DNA of 6,809 nucleotides from Deltaproteobacteria bacterium. GTDB lineage: Bacteria > Desulfobacterota > DSM-4660 > Desulfatiglandales > HGW-15. The position numbers and the translations under genes are program-made. The stretch spans positions 1 to 6,809 of the forward strand of contig JAFGDF010000143.1 of the NCBI GenBank assembly GCA_016932235.1, in the 5' to 3' direction. Shown here piece by piece: positions 1 through 6,029 of the stretch (the stretch's first letter is position 1; every line of letters starts with the position of its first letter). The notes under the pieces were generated by a model. It searched no databases. It saw only the letters and a program-made list of their open reading frames with translations, and was not told the DNA's origin.

Positions 1-215
1 ATTATATAATCCTTTGATCCGGCCACCCTTGTTTTGACTGTTTCCCAGTCGCCTTTACGGCACAGCTCAAGGACATCATCAACAAGGGACTGATTCCTTC
101 GCATATCTTCCCTTATCCAGAAAAGCGCCCTTTCAATGATAACCGTAAGGGATATGATGGAGCAGACGAGAAGGGGATACATTACAGGTCCGCCTTTGAT
201 AAAAAATTCATACAT
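1..215 (-). CDS. MotA/TolQ/ExbB-family proton channel protein, N-terminal fragment (runs off left edge)
   Basis: Only the first 71 codons are in the window; the reading frame is open to the left edge. The fragment begins MYEFFIKGGPVMYPLLVCSI. It has a short N-terminal segment, then a hydrophobic helix at about residues 10-28 ending in an ERALFW motif, then a charged cytoplasmic stretch (about 34-71). This is the usual N-terminus of ExbB/TolQ proteins, inner-membrane subunits that pass proton-motive force through TonB (or TolA) to the outer membrane. The start at 215 is chosen because AGGA at 223-226 lies 7 nt upstream; an ATG at 211 is out of frame. The gene follows btuD after 79 bp on the same strand, so a role in energising a TonB-dependent corrinoid receptor is an attractive inference. 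TolQ or another family member is not excluded, because the discriminating C-terminal part is missing. Confidence 0.82.
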   Translation of the reverse strand, partial: MYEFFIKGGPVMYPLLVCSIISLTVIIERALFWIREDMRRNQSLVDDVLELCRKGDWETVKTRVAGSKDYI

Positions 216-220
216 ACGGA

Positions 221-227
221 TTTCCTT
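221..227 (-). promoter_or_regulatory. Ribosome binding site of the ExbB-family gene
   Basis: On the minus strand an AAGGAAA purine run sits 5-7 nt upstream of the ATG at 215. It fixes this start over the overlapping out-of-frame ATG at 211, and it shows the gene is translated independently of btuD, whose stop is 80 nt upstream. Confidence 0.6.
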
Positions 228-263
228 TCTTTAAAATTCAGATACCCTATACTAATACCCTGA

Positions 264-297
264 GCCTTGCGCCCCGAGACTTACGCCCTGCGCCTTA
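264..297. repeat. CTT-GCGC type repeat cluster in the btuD-exbB spacer
   Basis: The plus strand reads GCCTTGCGCCC at 264-274 and CGCCCTGCGCC at 284-294. Both 11-mers recur exactly at 5935-5945 and 5941-5951 in the cobT-cobS spacer. Here they stand apart (starts 20 nt apart); there they overlap as a tandem. The cluster runs into the stop codon of btuD (295-297), so the repeat may have supplied or replaced the original end of that gene. Function unknown. No U-tract follows on the transcribed strand, so this does not look like an intrinsic terminator. Confidence 0.6.
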
Positions 298-1071
298 CCT
301 AATAGTCACCCTCGGTCTCCCGGATGCGGGGTTCCGGTCAATCATGACCGGGCATTCATACACCGCCTCTATATTTGAACCGGTTATAACTTCATCAGGT
401 TCCCCAAGGGCGAATATCCTTCCCTGTTTGAGCATCAGTAGCCGGCAACAGTACTGGGAAACAAGATCTATATCGTGTGATACGACCACCACGCCCAAAC
501 CCTTCTCCACAGTCAGATTTGCGATCAGGCGAAAGATCTCCCTCTTGAATTTCAGATCCAGAAAAGATGTGGGTTCATCAAGAAGGATAAGATTGGGCTC
601 CTGGGCCATGGCCCTTGCAAGAAGGACCCTCTGTCTCTCACCGCCTGACAGCTCATGGATGGATCGTTCCGCCAGATCAGATGCATGGGTCGCTTTCAAA
701 GAATCCATTACGATTTCAAGGTCCTTCTTTCCTTCAAACTCCAGTCGCCCCAGATGGGGAAACCTCCCCATCAATACGACTTCAAGGGCTGAAAAAGAGA
801 ATCTGAAATGGTTTTCCTGGGATACCATGGCCACCTCCCGGGCAATGGCTGAACGTCCGAGATTGTTTAGTTTCCTGTCTCTGAGCCTGATTTCACCTTC
901 CTGGGGTTTAAGGATACCATCCATGATCTTTAAAAGACTGCTCTTTCCCGAACCGTTCGGGCCGAGGATGCCCAGGATTTCACCCCTGTTAACGTTGATA
1001 TCAATGTCCCTCAGCACCCATGATCGCTCGTATCTGAATCCTATGTCTCTTAAGGTCAGGATTGGTTCCAT
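295..1071 (-). CDS. btuD: Corrinoid (vitamin B12) ABC transporter ATP-binding protein BtuD
   Basis: This 258-residue protein is a complete ABC ATPase of the FecE/BtuD type, the usual length for the family. Visible motifs are Walker A GPNGSGKS (37-44), Q-loop glutamine Q85, signature LSGGE (141-145), Walker B LILLDEP (161-167, with D165 and catalytic E166) and H-loop histidine H199. The C-terminal tail (about 238-254, with RNPASGRPR) is typical of cobalamin/iron-chelate importer ATPases. A BtuD dimer sits on the cytoplasmic face of BtuC and powers import. The start at 1071 lies inside the 3' end of btuC (16-nt overlap); a GGGAG at 1075-1079 is only 3 nt upstream, so translation is probably coupled to btuC. 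Sequence alone cannot separate corrinoid from siderophore or heme transport. The cobalamin gene neighbours decide for corrinoids. Confidence 0.93.
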   Translation of the reverse strand: MEPILTLRDIGFRYERSWVLRDIDINVNRGEILGILGPNGSGKSSLLKIMDGILKPQEGEIRLRDRKLNNLGRSAIAREVAMVSQENHFRFSFSALEVVLMGRFPHLGRLEFEGKKDLEIVMDSLKATHASDLAERSIHELSGGERQRVLLARAMAQEPNLILLDEPTSFLDLKFKREIFRLIANLTVEKGLGVVVVSHDIDLVSQYCCRLLMLKQGRIFALGEPDEVITGSNIEAVYECPVMIDRNPASGRPRVTIR

Positions 1072-2084
1072 TGGCTCCCTTTCTTTTTTAAGAGGATGAT
1101 GAAAAATGGCGCCCCCATGAAGGCCGTAATCACACCCACAGGCAGTTCGCTGGGAGAGATCACCACCCTCGCCAATGTATCTGCTGCGATAAGGAATATG
1201 GCCCCGCCAAGGGCGGCCATGGGAATCAGCCGGCGATGATCAGAACCAAAGGCCATGCGGCAGAGATGCGGTACAATCAGACCCACAAAGCCGATAAGGC
1301 CTGAAAATGCCACAACTATCCCCATGATAATGGAAACGGTCAGGAGCCCCAGCCTTTTGGTTCTTTCGACCTCCACCCCCAGTTGAAAGGCGTTCTCCTC
1401 CCCGGATGTCAGGATATTCAGATCCTTTGCAAGACCGAAAAGGATCAGTGAAGCGATTAATACAATGGGGATAAGGATGGCGATCTGGCCATACCGGCTC
1501 TGGGAGAGATCTCCATAGAGCCAGAAGAGCATGGTATGGAGCCTGGAGTCGGATGAGATAGAGATGAAAAACATGATAATGGCGGTAAAAAAGGCATTAA
1601 TGATTACACCCGTGAGCAGTATGGTTGAGGACTCCATGCCCATCTGTCTGGCGCCTAATGTCATGACCATCCAGATGGTAATAAGGGCTCCGGCGAAAGA
1701 CATCAGGGGGATACCGAGTTTGAAGCCGAATCCGAATATAATACCAAGCACGGCACCAAAGGCCGACCCGCTTGAAACTCCGAGGATAAAAGGATCAGCC
1801 AGGGGATTTCGTAATATGGCCTGAAATATCACACCTCCCAATGAAAGGGCGAACCCCACGATCCCGGCCAGTATTATTCGCGGAAGACGGATCTTGAGGA
1901 TAATCAGCCGTCCTGGATCGTCGCCCGGAAGATTGCCGGACAATAGTTTAAGAAGCTGTTCAATTGAGACGTCCGCCGTTCCCATCACAAGGGAGACGGA
2001 CATTACGGCTATAAGCAAGACAGCCATGATTATGGTTGTGGTGATGACTTTTTTGAGAGTTATCGGCGCGTTCATTGTTTCCAT
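1056..2084 (-). CDS. btuC: Corrinoid ABC transporter permease BtuC (FecCD family)
   Basis: This 342-residue, highly hydrophobic protein has FecCD-family features: KIRLPRIILAG (64-74), RNPLADPFILGVSSG (92-106), SGLIGFVGLIVPHLCR (261-276) and ELPVGVITAFMGAPFF (313-328). Members usually have ten transmembrane helices and work as dimers with two BtuD subunits. By recalled alignment, R66, R69 and R306 match the E. coli BtuC arginines (56, 59, 295) that receive the binding protein's glutamates. The start at 2084 is preferred because GGAG (2090-2093) lies 5 nt upstream, giving a 13-nt overlap with btuF. The alternative ATG at 2075 would form a classic ATGA junction with the btuF stop but sits 14 nt from that GGAG. 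The 3' end overlaps btuD. Corrinoid as substrate is inferred from the neighbours. Confidence 0.92.
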   Translation of the reverse strand: METMNAPITLKKVITTTIIMAVLLIAVMSVSLVMGTADVSIEQLLKLLSGNLPGDDPGRLIILKIRLPRIILAGIVGFALSLGGVIFQAILRNPLADPFILGVSSGSAFGAVLGIIFGFGFKLGIPLMSFAGALITIWMVMTLGARQMGMESSTILLTGVIINAFFTAIIMFFISISSDSRLHTMLFWLYGDLSQSRYGQIAILIPIVLIASLILFGLAKDLNILTSGEENAFQLGVEVERTKRLGLLTVSIIMGIVVAFSGLIGFVGLIVPHLCRMAFGSDHRRLIPMAALGGAIFLIAADTLARVVISPSELPVGVITAFMGAPFFIILLKKKGSQWNQS

Positions 2085-2974
2085 TCAATCTCCGGGTGTA
2101 TCAGCCTTACCAGTGCCTCAAGCCCGTCGATGATCCTGGGCGACGGCCTGTCAATCAGGTCCGAATTGATCAGATGGACCCTGTTCATTTTTACGGCCGG
2201 GATGGATGTCCATTCAAGCCATTCCTTCCTGGCCTCCTCAAATCCTCCCCCGCGATCCATGGAAGATATGATAATGACCTCCGGCTGTCGCCGGATGACC
2301 TCTTCCCGGCTTATCCTCGGATAGGTCATAGCCTCATCCTTTGCCAGGTTTATGCCTCCGGCAAGAGTTATCAGGTCATGGTGAAAAGTGTTCCGGTTGA
2401 CCGCCATAATTGGACGGAGATTGATCTGGAGAAATACCAGGGGCCGTTTTCTGGACGTAACAGCGTTCTGTACCGTTTCAAGACGCCGGTTTAATCGGCC
2501 CGACAGCAGTTCGGCTTTCTTCTGAACCCCGCATAGCATACCGATCTGGGAGATGGTCTCTATCGCGCCTTTTACATTCCTTGGATTCAATATAAAGACC
2601 GGTATGCCGGCCTGTTCAAGCAATTCAACTATACCAGGCTGATTCCCGTCCTTTGTCCCTATGGCCAGTTCCGGCGACAGGCTGAGGATCTTCTCGACAT
2701 TCAGGTCTATATAACTGCCGATTTTGGGTTTTTCTGTTGCCTCAGGGGGATAGTAGCTGAATTCGGTAACACCCACAACACGTTCCCCGAGCCCCAGAAA
2801 ATAGAGGGTCTCCGTTATGCTCGGAGCGAGTGATACAATACGAGTCGGGATCTTATGGAGTGTTATCTCCCTTCCCATAGCGTCCTTGAATGTTGCGGCG
2901 CCGACAGGCGATGAGCATGCCAGCATAAAAAAGGATATTATAATTGGGATATTCATTTTAATAACATATTTCAT
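2072..2974 (-). CDS. btuF: Periplasmic corrinoid-binding protein BtuF
   Basis: This 300-residue protein has a signal peptide: a short basic start, a hydrophobic core at about 8-19, and MLAC at 17-20. That could be a lipobox with C20 as lipid-anchored cysteine; cleavage after VGA (24-26) by signal peptidase I is the alternative. The mature part is a class III (TroA/BtuF-like) solute-binding protein, with RIVSLAPSITETLYFLGLG (45-63), NVEKILSLSPELAI (92-105) and SPRIIDGLEALVRLI (278-292). By recalled alignment to E. coli BtuF, E94 and E224 (in ISRE) correspond to the two docking glutamates (E72, E202) that contact BtuC. AGGA at 2980-2983, 5 nt upstream, supports the start at 2974. It is the first gene of the btuFCD set, 78 bp after cbiB. 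Other chelate ligands are possible from sequence alone. Confidence 0.9.
   Translation of the reverse strand: MKYVIKMNIPIIISFFMLACSSPVGAATFKDAMGREITLHKIPTRIVSLAPSITETLYFLGLGERVVGVTEFSYYPPEATEKPKIGSYIDLNVEKILSLSPELAIGTKDGNQPGIVELLEQAGIPVFILNPRNVKGAIETISQIGMLCGVQKKAELLSGRLNRRLETVQNAVTSRKRPLVFLQINLRPIMAVNRNTFHHDLITLAGGINLAKDEAMTYPRISREEVIRRQPEVIIISSMDRGGGFEEARKEWLEWTSIPAVKMNRVHLINSDLIDRPSPRIIDGLEALVRLIHPEIEWKQ
2090..2093 (-). promoter_or_regulatory. Ribosome binding site that decides the btuC start
   Basis: GGAG on the minus strand lies within the last codons of btuF, 5 nt from the ATG at 2084 and 14 nt from the in-frame ATG at 2075. Spacing favours the upstream start and a three-residue longer BtuC (METMNAP rather than MNAP). 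Confidence 0.55.
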
Positions 2975-3019
2975 AGCATTCCTGTCCAGAAGCGGATTAT
3001 CAGTTATTTATATCATTAC

Positions 3020-3044
3020 CTTAGCGCACTTCGCGCCTTCGCGT
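3020..3044. repeat. Three imperfect CTTCGCGC units in the cbiB-btuF spacer
   Basis: The plus strand shows three consecutive imperfect units: CTTAGCGCA (3020-3028), CTTCGCGC (3029-3036) and CTTCGCGT (3037-3044). They fill about a third of the 78-bp spacer between cbiB and btuF. The unit resembles, but does not equal, the motifs in the other two spacers. The rest of the spacer is A/T-rich and holds the btuF ribosome binding site. It is too short for a cobalamin riboswitch, and no terminator with a U-tract is visible. Confidence 0.55.
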
Positions 3045-3052
3045 TTCAATCT

Positions 3053-4042
3053 TTAACAAACAGCCGCTGTTAAGCCCCCGGCTATAATAACAGATACCCA
3101 GGATGATACCATAATGACTCTTTCGGTCACTATAATGTGTTCAATCGATGGATCAGGGAATTCCTCCCCGAGCCATGGCTTATGTTTTATTTTATCGCGA
3201 TATATTGCAGGCCCTCCCAACCGTACGCCAAGCGCGCCCGCCATAAAGCTTTCACTGTGACCGGCATTGGGGGAGTCGTGCTTGAGCCTGTCCCGAAGGG
3301 CGGTTTTCAATCCGACGAGAGCATGGGAACGTGAGAATAGGGCGCCCAGGAAAAGGATGATAACCGACAACCGCGCCGGAACAAAGTTCATTATATCGTC
3401 AAACCCGGCACCTGCCCTGCCGAATTTCAGATACTCCGGATTTTTATACCCTACCATTGAATCCAGCGTGCTTGCCACCCTGGCTGAAAGCATCATGCAA
3501 AGGGCCGTAGGGACAGGGTACAGACCAAAAAGTCCGGCCGACAATCCGCCGGTGATAAACCAGAACAGGGGAGTCAAAAACCCGTCCACAAAATTTTCCG
3601 CCATGGTCTCAATCGCGGCTCGAACAATGCCTTCCCTGTCTAAAGAATCAACATCCCGACCAACGACCATGGCAATCGCCTTTCTTGCATCAGGAAGATT
3701 ATCCCCCTTTAGGGAGCTGATTACAGGCCGGATATGGTAAAAAAGGTCTTTTAATGCCAGGCATGAATAAAAGATGTAGAGATCAAAGAGCCAGGCCGCA
3801 GCCGGATGGATATACATGAATAAATATGTGGCAAGGAGATAGAGTAGGACTGTCAATATCAAAATTCCTGAAACAAGAAGAATTCCTCCTGCCCTGCCGT
3901 CCAGACCGTATTTCCTCAAAAGATATTCCTGGCCTGCAATGCCCTTTCCGATTATCCTTATGGGATGAAACCCGTACCGGGGATCGCCGAATATCAGATC
4001 CAGGAGAAAACCCGAAAAAAAGATAAGCAAAAGTTTAATCAT
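3053..4042 (-). CDS. cbiB: Adenosylcobinamide-phosphate synthase CbiB
   Basis: CbiB (named CobD in the Pseudomonas scheme) amidates the propionate of adenosylcobyric acid with (R)-1-amino-2-propanol O-phosphate at the inner membrane. The 329-residue length is normal. Diagnostic segments are all present: LIFGDPRYGFHPIR (16-29), GRDVDSLDREGIVRAAIET (128-146) running into MAENFVDGFLTPLF (147-160), LDSMVGYKNPEY (193-204), FDDIMNFVPARLS (214-226) and HDSPNAGHSESFMAGALGVR (255-274). Hydrophobic segments at about 1-18, 54-78, 82-98, 156-184, 222-238 and 306-326 fit an integral membrane enzyme. Its ATG overlaps the cobD stop as ATGA, with GGA 6 nt upstream, so it is coupled to the gene that makes its substrate. 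Function is secure; cobinamide phosphate as product follows from CobD being a decarboxylase. Confidence 0.96.
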   Translation of the reverse strand: MIKLLLIFFSGFLLDLIFGDPRYGFHPIRIIGKGIAGQEYLLRKYGLDGRAGGILLVSGILILTVLLYLLATYLFMYIHPAAAWLFDLYIFYSCLALKDLFYHIRPVISSLKGDNLPDARKAIAMVVGRDVDSLDREGIVRAAIETMAENFVDGFLTPLFWFITGGLSAGLFGLYPVPTALCMMLSARVASTLDSMVGYKNPEYLKFGRAGAGFDDIMNFVPARLSVIILFLGALFSRSHALVGLKTALRDRLKHDSPNAGHSESFMAGALGVRLGGPAIYRDKIKHKPWLGEEFPDPSIEHIIVTERVIMVSSWVSVIIAGGLTAAVC

Positions 4043-5115
4043 AACTTTTCCAGCAGATGTAACAGCCTGTCATTGTCCTCTTTAGTCCCAAGTCCGAACC
4101 GGAAAAAATCCGATTCAAGCCCGGTAAAGTTTCGGCAATCCCGGACATAGATGCCTTTCTCAAGTAGGTTACGGATAACGTGATCAAGGCCTCCGGTCCC
4201 TTTCCATCGGCAGAGAATAAAGTTGGCTGTACAGGGGAAAGGATGGACCCCATCCATTTCCTGAAGCCTTTCATAAACCCTTTTTCGTTCACCCGCGACC
4301 AGCGAAAAGGTCTGATCCTCATAGACAGTGCAATTGATGAGCAGCGGGGCGACTTTATCCGCGAGATTGTTAACGGTCCAGGGTTCTTTGGCTTCATTCA
4401 GACGCGCGATCACATCCTTATCGCCCACTATGGCTCCCATGCGCAGACCTGCGAGGGCATAAAATTTTGTCAAGGAGTGGATGACAAGGATATTATGACG
4501 TGGAGCCTCAAATAAAAGACTTTTTTCCCCCCACCCTTCCACAAACTGGATAAACGCCTCATCAATAAGAAAGTATTTATCAGGAAACATGTCTGCCAGA
4601 TCAAGGACAGCCCTCTTCGAGATAAGGGCCCCGGTCGGATTATTGGGCCTGCCGATCCATAGGGCATCCGCTTTTTTTACTATTTCACCGATCTGGTGCG
4701 TTTCTGGAAAGGCAAAATCATTTTCCGCGGACAGAGGATAGGTCGAGACATTAGCCCCGCATGCCAGGGAAGCCCTTTGATAGTCATAAAAAGAGGGCGT
4801 GAAAATAGCAGCATTGTTAATCGAGAGCACCCTGGGAACGAGATAGATCATCTCCGTGGAGCCATTGGCTGCGAGGATGTTTTCACGGGGAATTCCGAAC
4901 CGGGTTTGATAATAATCGACAATGCCATACCCTTCCACACTGGGGTAGTCCTTTATTAAATTATAAAGCTCCGGCCAGTGGCTCCGGATAATTTCAGGCG
5001 GCCCAAGGGGGTTCAGATTGACACTTAAGTCCAGCACCGGTTTCCTGGATAGACCGAACCGGTAAAAGTCCGAATGCGGATTGCCACCGTGTTTATGCTC
5101 CATCTTTTTATCCAT
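4039..5115 (-). CDS. cobD: L-threonine-O-3-phosphate decarboxylase CobD (PLP-dependent, fold type I)
   Basis: CobD makes (R)-1-amino-2-propanol O-phosphate for CbiB. The 358-residue protein belongs to the HisC-like aminotransferase superfamily. Visible are the N-terminal HGGN (9-12) and DLSVNLNPLGPP (29-40) typical of CobD, NGSTE (84-88) of the cofactor site, RPNNPTG (156-162), D185 in LIDEAF for the pyridine nitrogen, Schiff-base K217 in SLTKFYALAGLRMG (214-227), and substrate-carboxylate R339 in FFRFGLG. The HGGN start and cobalamin neighbours argue against histidinol-phosphate aminotransferase. The ATG at 5115 directly follows the cobS TAA with no spacer. The in-frame ATG at 5103 (MEHKHGGN) has GGA 7 nt upstream and matches usual family starts, so the true start may be there. 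No C-terminal zinc-binding extension is present. The gene ends in the ATGA overlap with cbiB. Confidence 0.92.
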   Translation of the reverse strand: MDKKMEHKHGGNPHSDFYRFGLSRKPVLDLSVNLNPLGPPEIIRSHWPELYNLIKDYPSVEGYGIVDYYQTRFGIPRENILAANGSTEMIYLVPRVLSINNAAIFTPSFYDYQRASLACGANVSTYPLSAENDFAFPETHQIGEIVKKADALWIGRPNNPTGALISKRAVLDLADMFPDKYFLIDEAFIQFVEGWGEKSLLFEAPRHNILVIHSLTKFYALAGLRMGAIVGDKDVIARLNEAKEPWTVNNLADKVAPLLINCTVYEDQTFSLVAGERKRVYERLQEMDGVHPFPCTANFILCRWKGTGGLDHVIRNLLEKGIYVRDCRNFTGLESDFFRFGLGTKEDNDRLLHLLEKL

Positions 5116-5904
5116 TTAAAATATCCATGCCCAGCCCTTGTATGACATGATGCCGCTCCCGGGAAAGGCGCAAATAAAAAGGAGAGCCGTTTCGATCAGT
5201 TCATTGGCGGCTCCCATCAGATCTCCTGTTATCCCACCGAAAGTCTTCAGACATCTCCTGCCGAATATCCCTGTTAAAATCATTGCAGATAACCATAATA
5301 ACAGGCCCAGAGGTCCGAAAAACAGACAAAAGATGAGACAGATGATATGAGACAGGATCCTGTGCCGCATGGAAGACCCTTCAACGAACCTCCTGCCCAT
5401 ACCGTTTCCCGTCCTTGCATAAGGAAGGATGGTGATCAACTCCACCATCATACTCCTTGAAATGATTGGTAAGGGTAATAGCCATATTATGGAACCGGAA
5501 GAAATGATTCTTTCAATTGCGGCCCATTTGGCCGCCAGCACAAGGATAAGGGCAATGACCCCAAAGGCTCCAACACTACTGTCTTTCATTATCTCCAGAC
5601 GTTTTTCCCGGTTGAACATACCGCCCATGGAGTCGGCCCAATCGGCCAGCCCGTCCTGATGGAGACCCCGGGTGAGAGATATATGGACAAACAGGAGGGT
5701 TAAAGCTCCTCCTGCAGGCCACTGTGCAAATGGTTGTTTTACCCATAAAAAGGCTATAGCGTACAGGATGAGACCCAGGACAAGACCTACCACAGGAAAC
5801 CACGGGAGGGAAGATGCGAAATCTTTACTCTCTTTCCCCGGCCATGGAATGATCGTCAATGTCCTGAATGCGGTAAGTAAACTTTTCATAGGGTTTCTTC
5901 GCAT
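5116..5904 (-). CDS. cobS: Adenosylcobinamide-GDP ribazoletransferase (cobalamin-5'-phosphate synthase) CobS
   Basis: CobS joins adenosylcobinamide-GDP to alpha-ribazole (or its 5'-phosphate) in the inner membrane, the step that attaches the lower ligand. The 262-residue length is typical. Family marks are RGLHQDGLADWADSMGG (79-95) with acidic residues D84, D88 and D91, KDSSVGAFGVIAL (107-119), ARTGNGMG (163-170) and GGITGDLMGAANELIE (223-238). Hydrophobic segments at about 35-54, 66-76, 112-128, 136-148, 184-213 and 236-247 fit a polytopic protein. The start at 5904 has AGGA (5914-5917) 9 nt upstream; the internal ATG at 5889 (MKSLLTAF) matches the common family start but has only a weak GAAGAAA upstream. 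It follows cobT after 125 bp and abuts cobD. No frameshift is seen. Confidence 0.95.
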   Translation of the reverse strand: MRRNPMKSLLTAFRTLTIIPWPGKESKDFASSLPWFPVVGLVLGLILYAIAFLWVKQPFAQWPAGGALTLLFVHISLTRGLHQDGLADWADSMGGMFNREKRLEIMKDSSVGAFGVIALILVLAAKWAAIERIISSGSIIWLLPLPIISRSMMVELITILPYARTGNGMGRRFVEGSSMRHRILSHIICLIFCLFFGPLGLLLWLSAMILTGIFGRRCLKTFGGITGDLMGAANELIETALLFICAFPGSGIMSYKGWAWIF

Positions 5905-6029
5905 GAAAATTAATCCTTATCTGTAAGTTTTTATGCCTTGCGCCCTGCGCCCTTTGCCGTCCAGCAGGCCCGGGATTCAATTATCGTCGAAAAATCCCTG
6001 CCACCTGACCCCTTTGTTACTGTAACCGC
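5905..6029. other. cobT-cobS intergenic spacer with small inverted repeats
   Basis: This is the longest non-coding stretch in the window. It holds a perfect 5-bp inverted repeat GTTAC-TGTAAC around 6016-6026, just after the cobT stop, and GGGATT (5972-5977) facing AATCCC (5993-5998) across a 15-nt loop, with an alternative outer pairing GCAGG (5964-5968) to CCTGC (5997-6001). Neither stem is followed by a T-run on the transcribed strand, so they are weak terminator candidates. Next toward cobS comes a CTT-GCGC repeat (5935-5951), then an A/T-rich stretch with the cobS ribosome binding site. I find no promoter with both boxes at proper spacing and no B12-box. Confidence 0.4.
5935..5951. repeat. 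CTT-GCGC type repeat in the cobT-cobS spacer
   Basis: The plus strand reads GCCTTGCGCCCTGCGCC. Its two overlapping 11-mers, GCCTTGCGCCC (5935-5945) and CGCCCTGCGCC (5941-5951), are each repeated exactly in the spacer after btuD (264-274 and 284-294). Sharing two 11-mers between two short spacers 5.6 kb apart, on the same strand, is unlikely by chance. Function unknown. Confidence 0.6.

Noticed and set aside
241..262. A/T-rich TATTAGTATAGGG stretch upstream of the ExbB-like gene as a sigma-70 -10 box
   Set aside because: No plausible -35 hexamer lies 16-18 nt upstream; that position is filled by the G+C-rich repeat.
344..1099. Long plus-strand open frame of 251 codons antisense to btuD
   Set aside because: It lies opposite a fully motif-bearing ABC ATPase. 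Its translation is serine/arginine-rich with no recognisable domain, as expected from the complement of a coding frame.
3020..3044. CTTCGCGC units as a CRISPR array
   Set aside because: The units are 8-9 nt, contiguous and imperfect, with no spacers and no cas genes.
3267..3740. Plus-strand open frame of 157 codons antisense to cbiB
   Set aside because: The opposite strand encodes conserved CbiB motifs throughout, and this translation shows no family features.
4035..4397. Minus-strand open frame of 120 codons within cobD in another frame
   Set aside because: It is nested in the C-terminal third of cobD, where the CobD frame carries conserved residues. Its own translation is of low complexity and basic.
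5960..5985. TTGAATCCCGGG on the minus strand, resembling a tRNA T-loop
   Set aside because: There is no matching T-stem, acceptor stem, anticodon arm or CCA end around it, so it is not a tRNA or an obvious att site.
5972..5998. GGGATT/AATCCC hairpin as an intrinsic terminator of cobT
   Set aside because: The stem is only 6 bp with a 15-nt loop and is followed by a G+C-rich stretch rather than a U-tract on the transcribed strand.
5905..6029. Possible cobalamin riboswitch in front of cobS
   Set aside because: No B12-box-like core is visible and the spacer is shorter than a normal cobalamin riboswitch. The 78-bp spacer before btuF was rejected for the same reasons. A riboswitch upstream of cobT, outside the window, remains possible.
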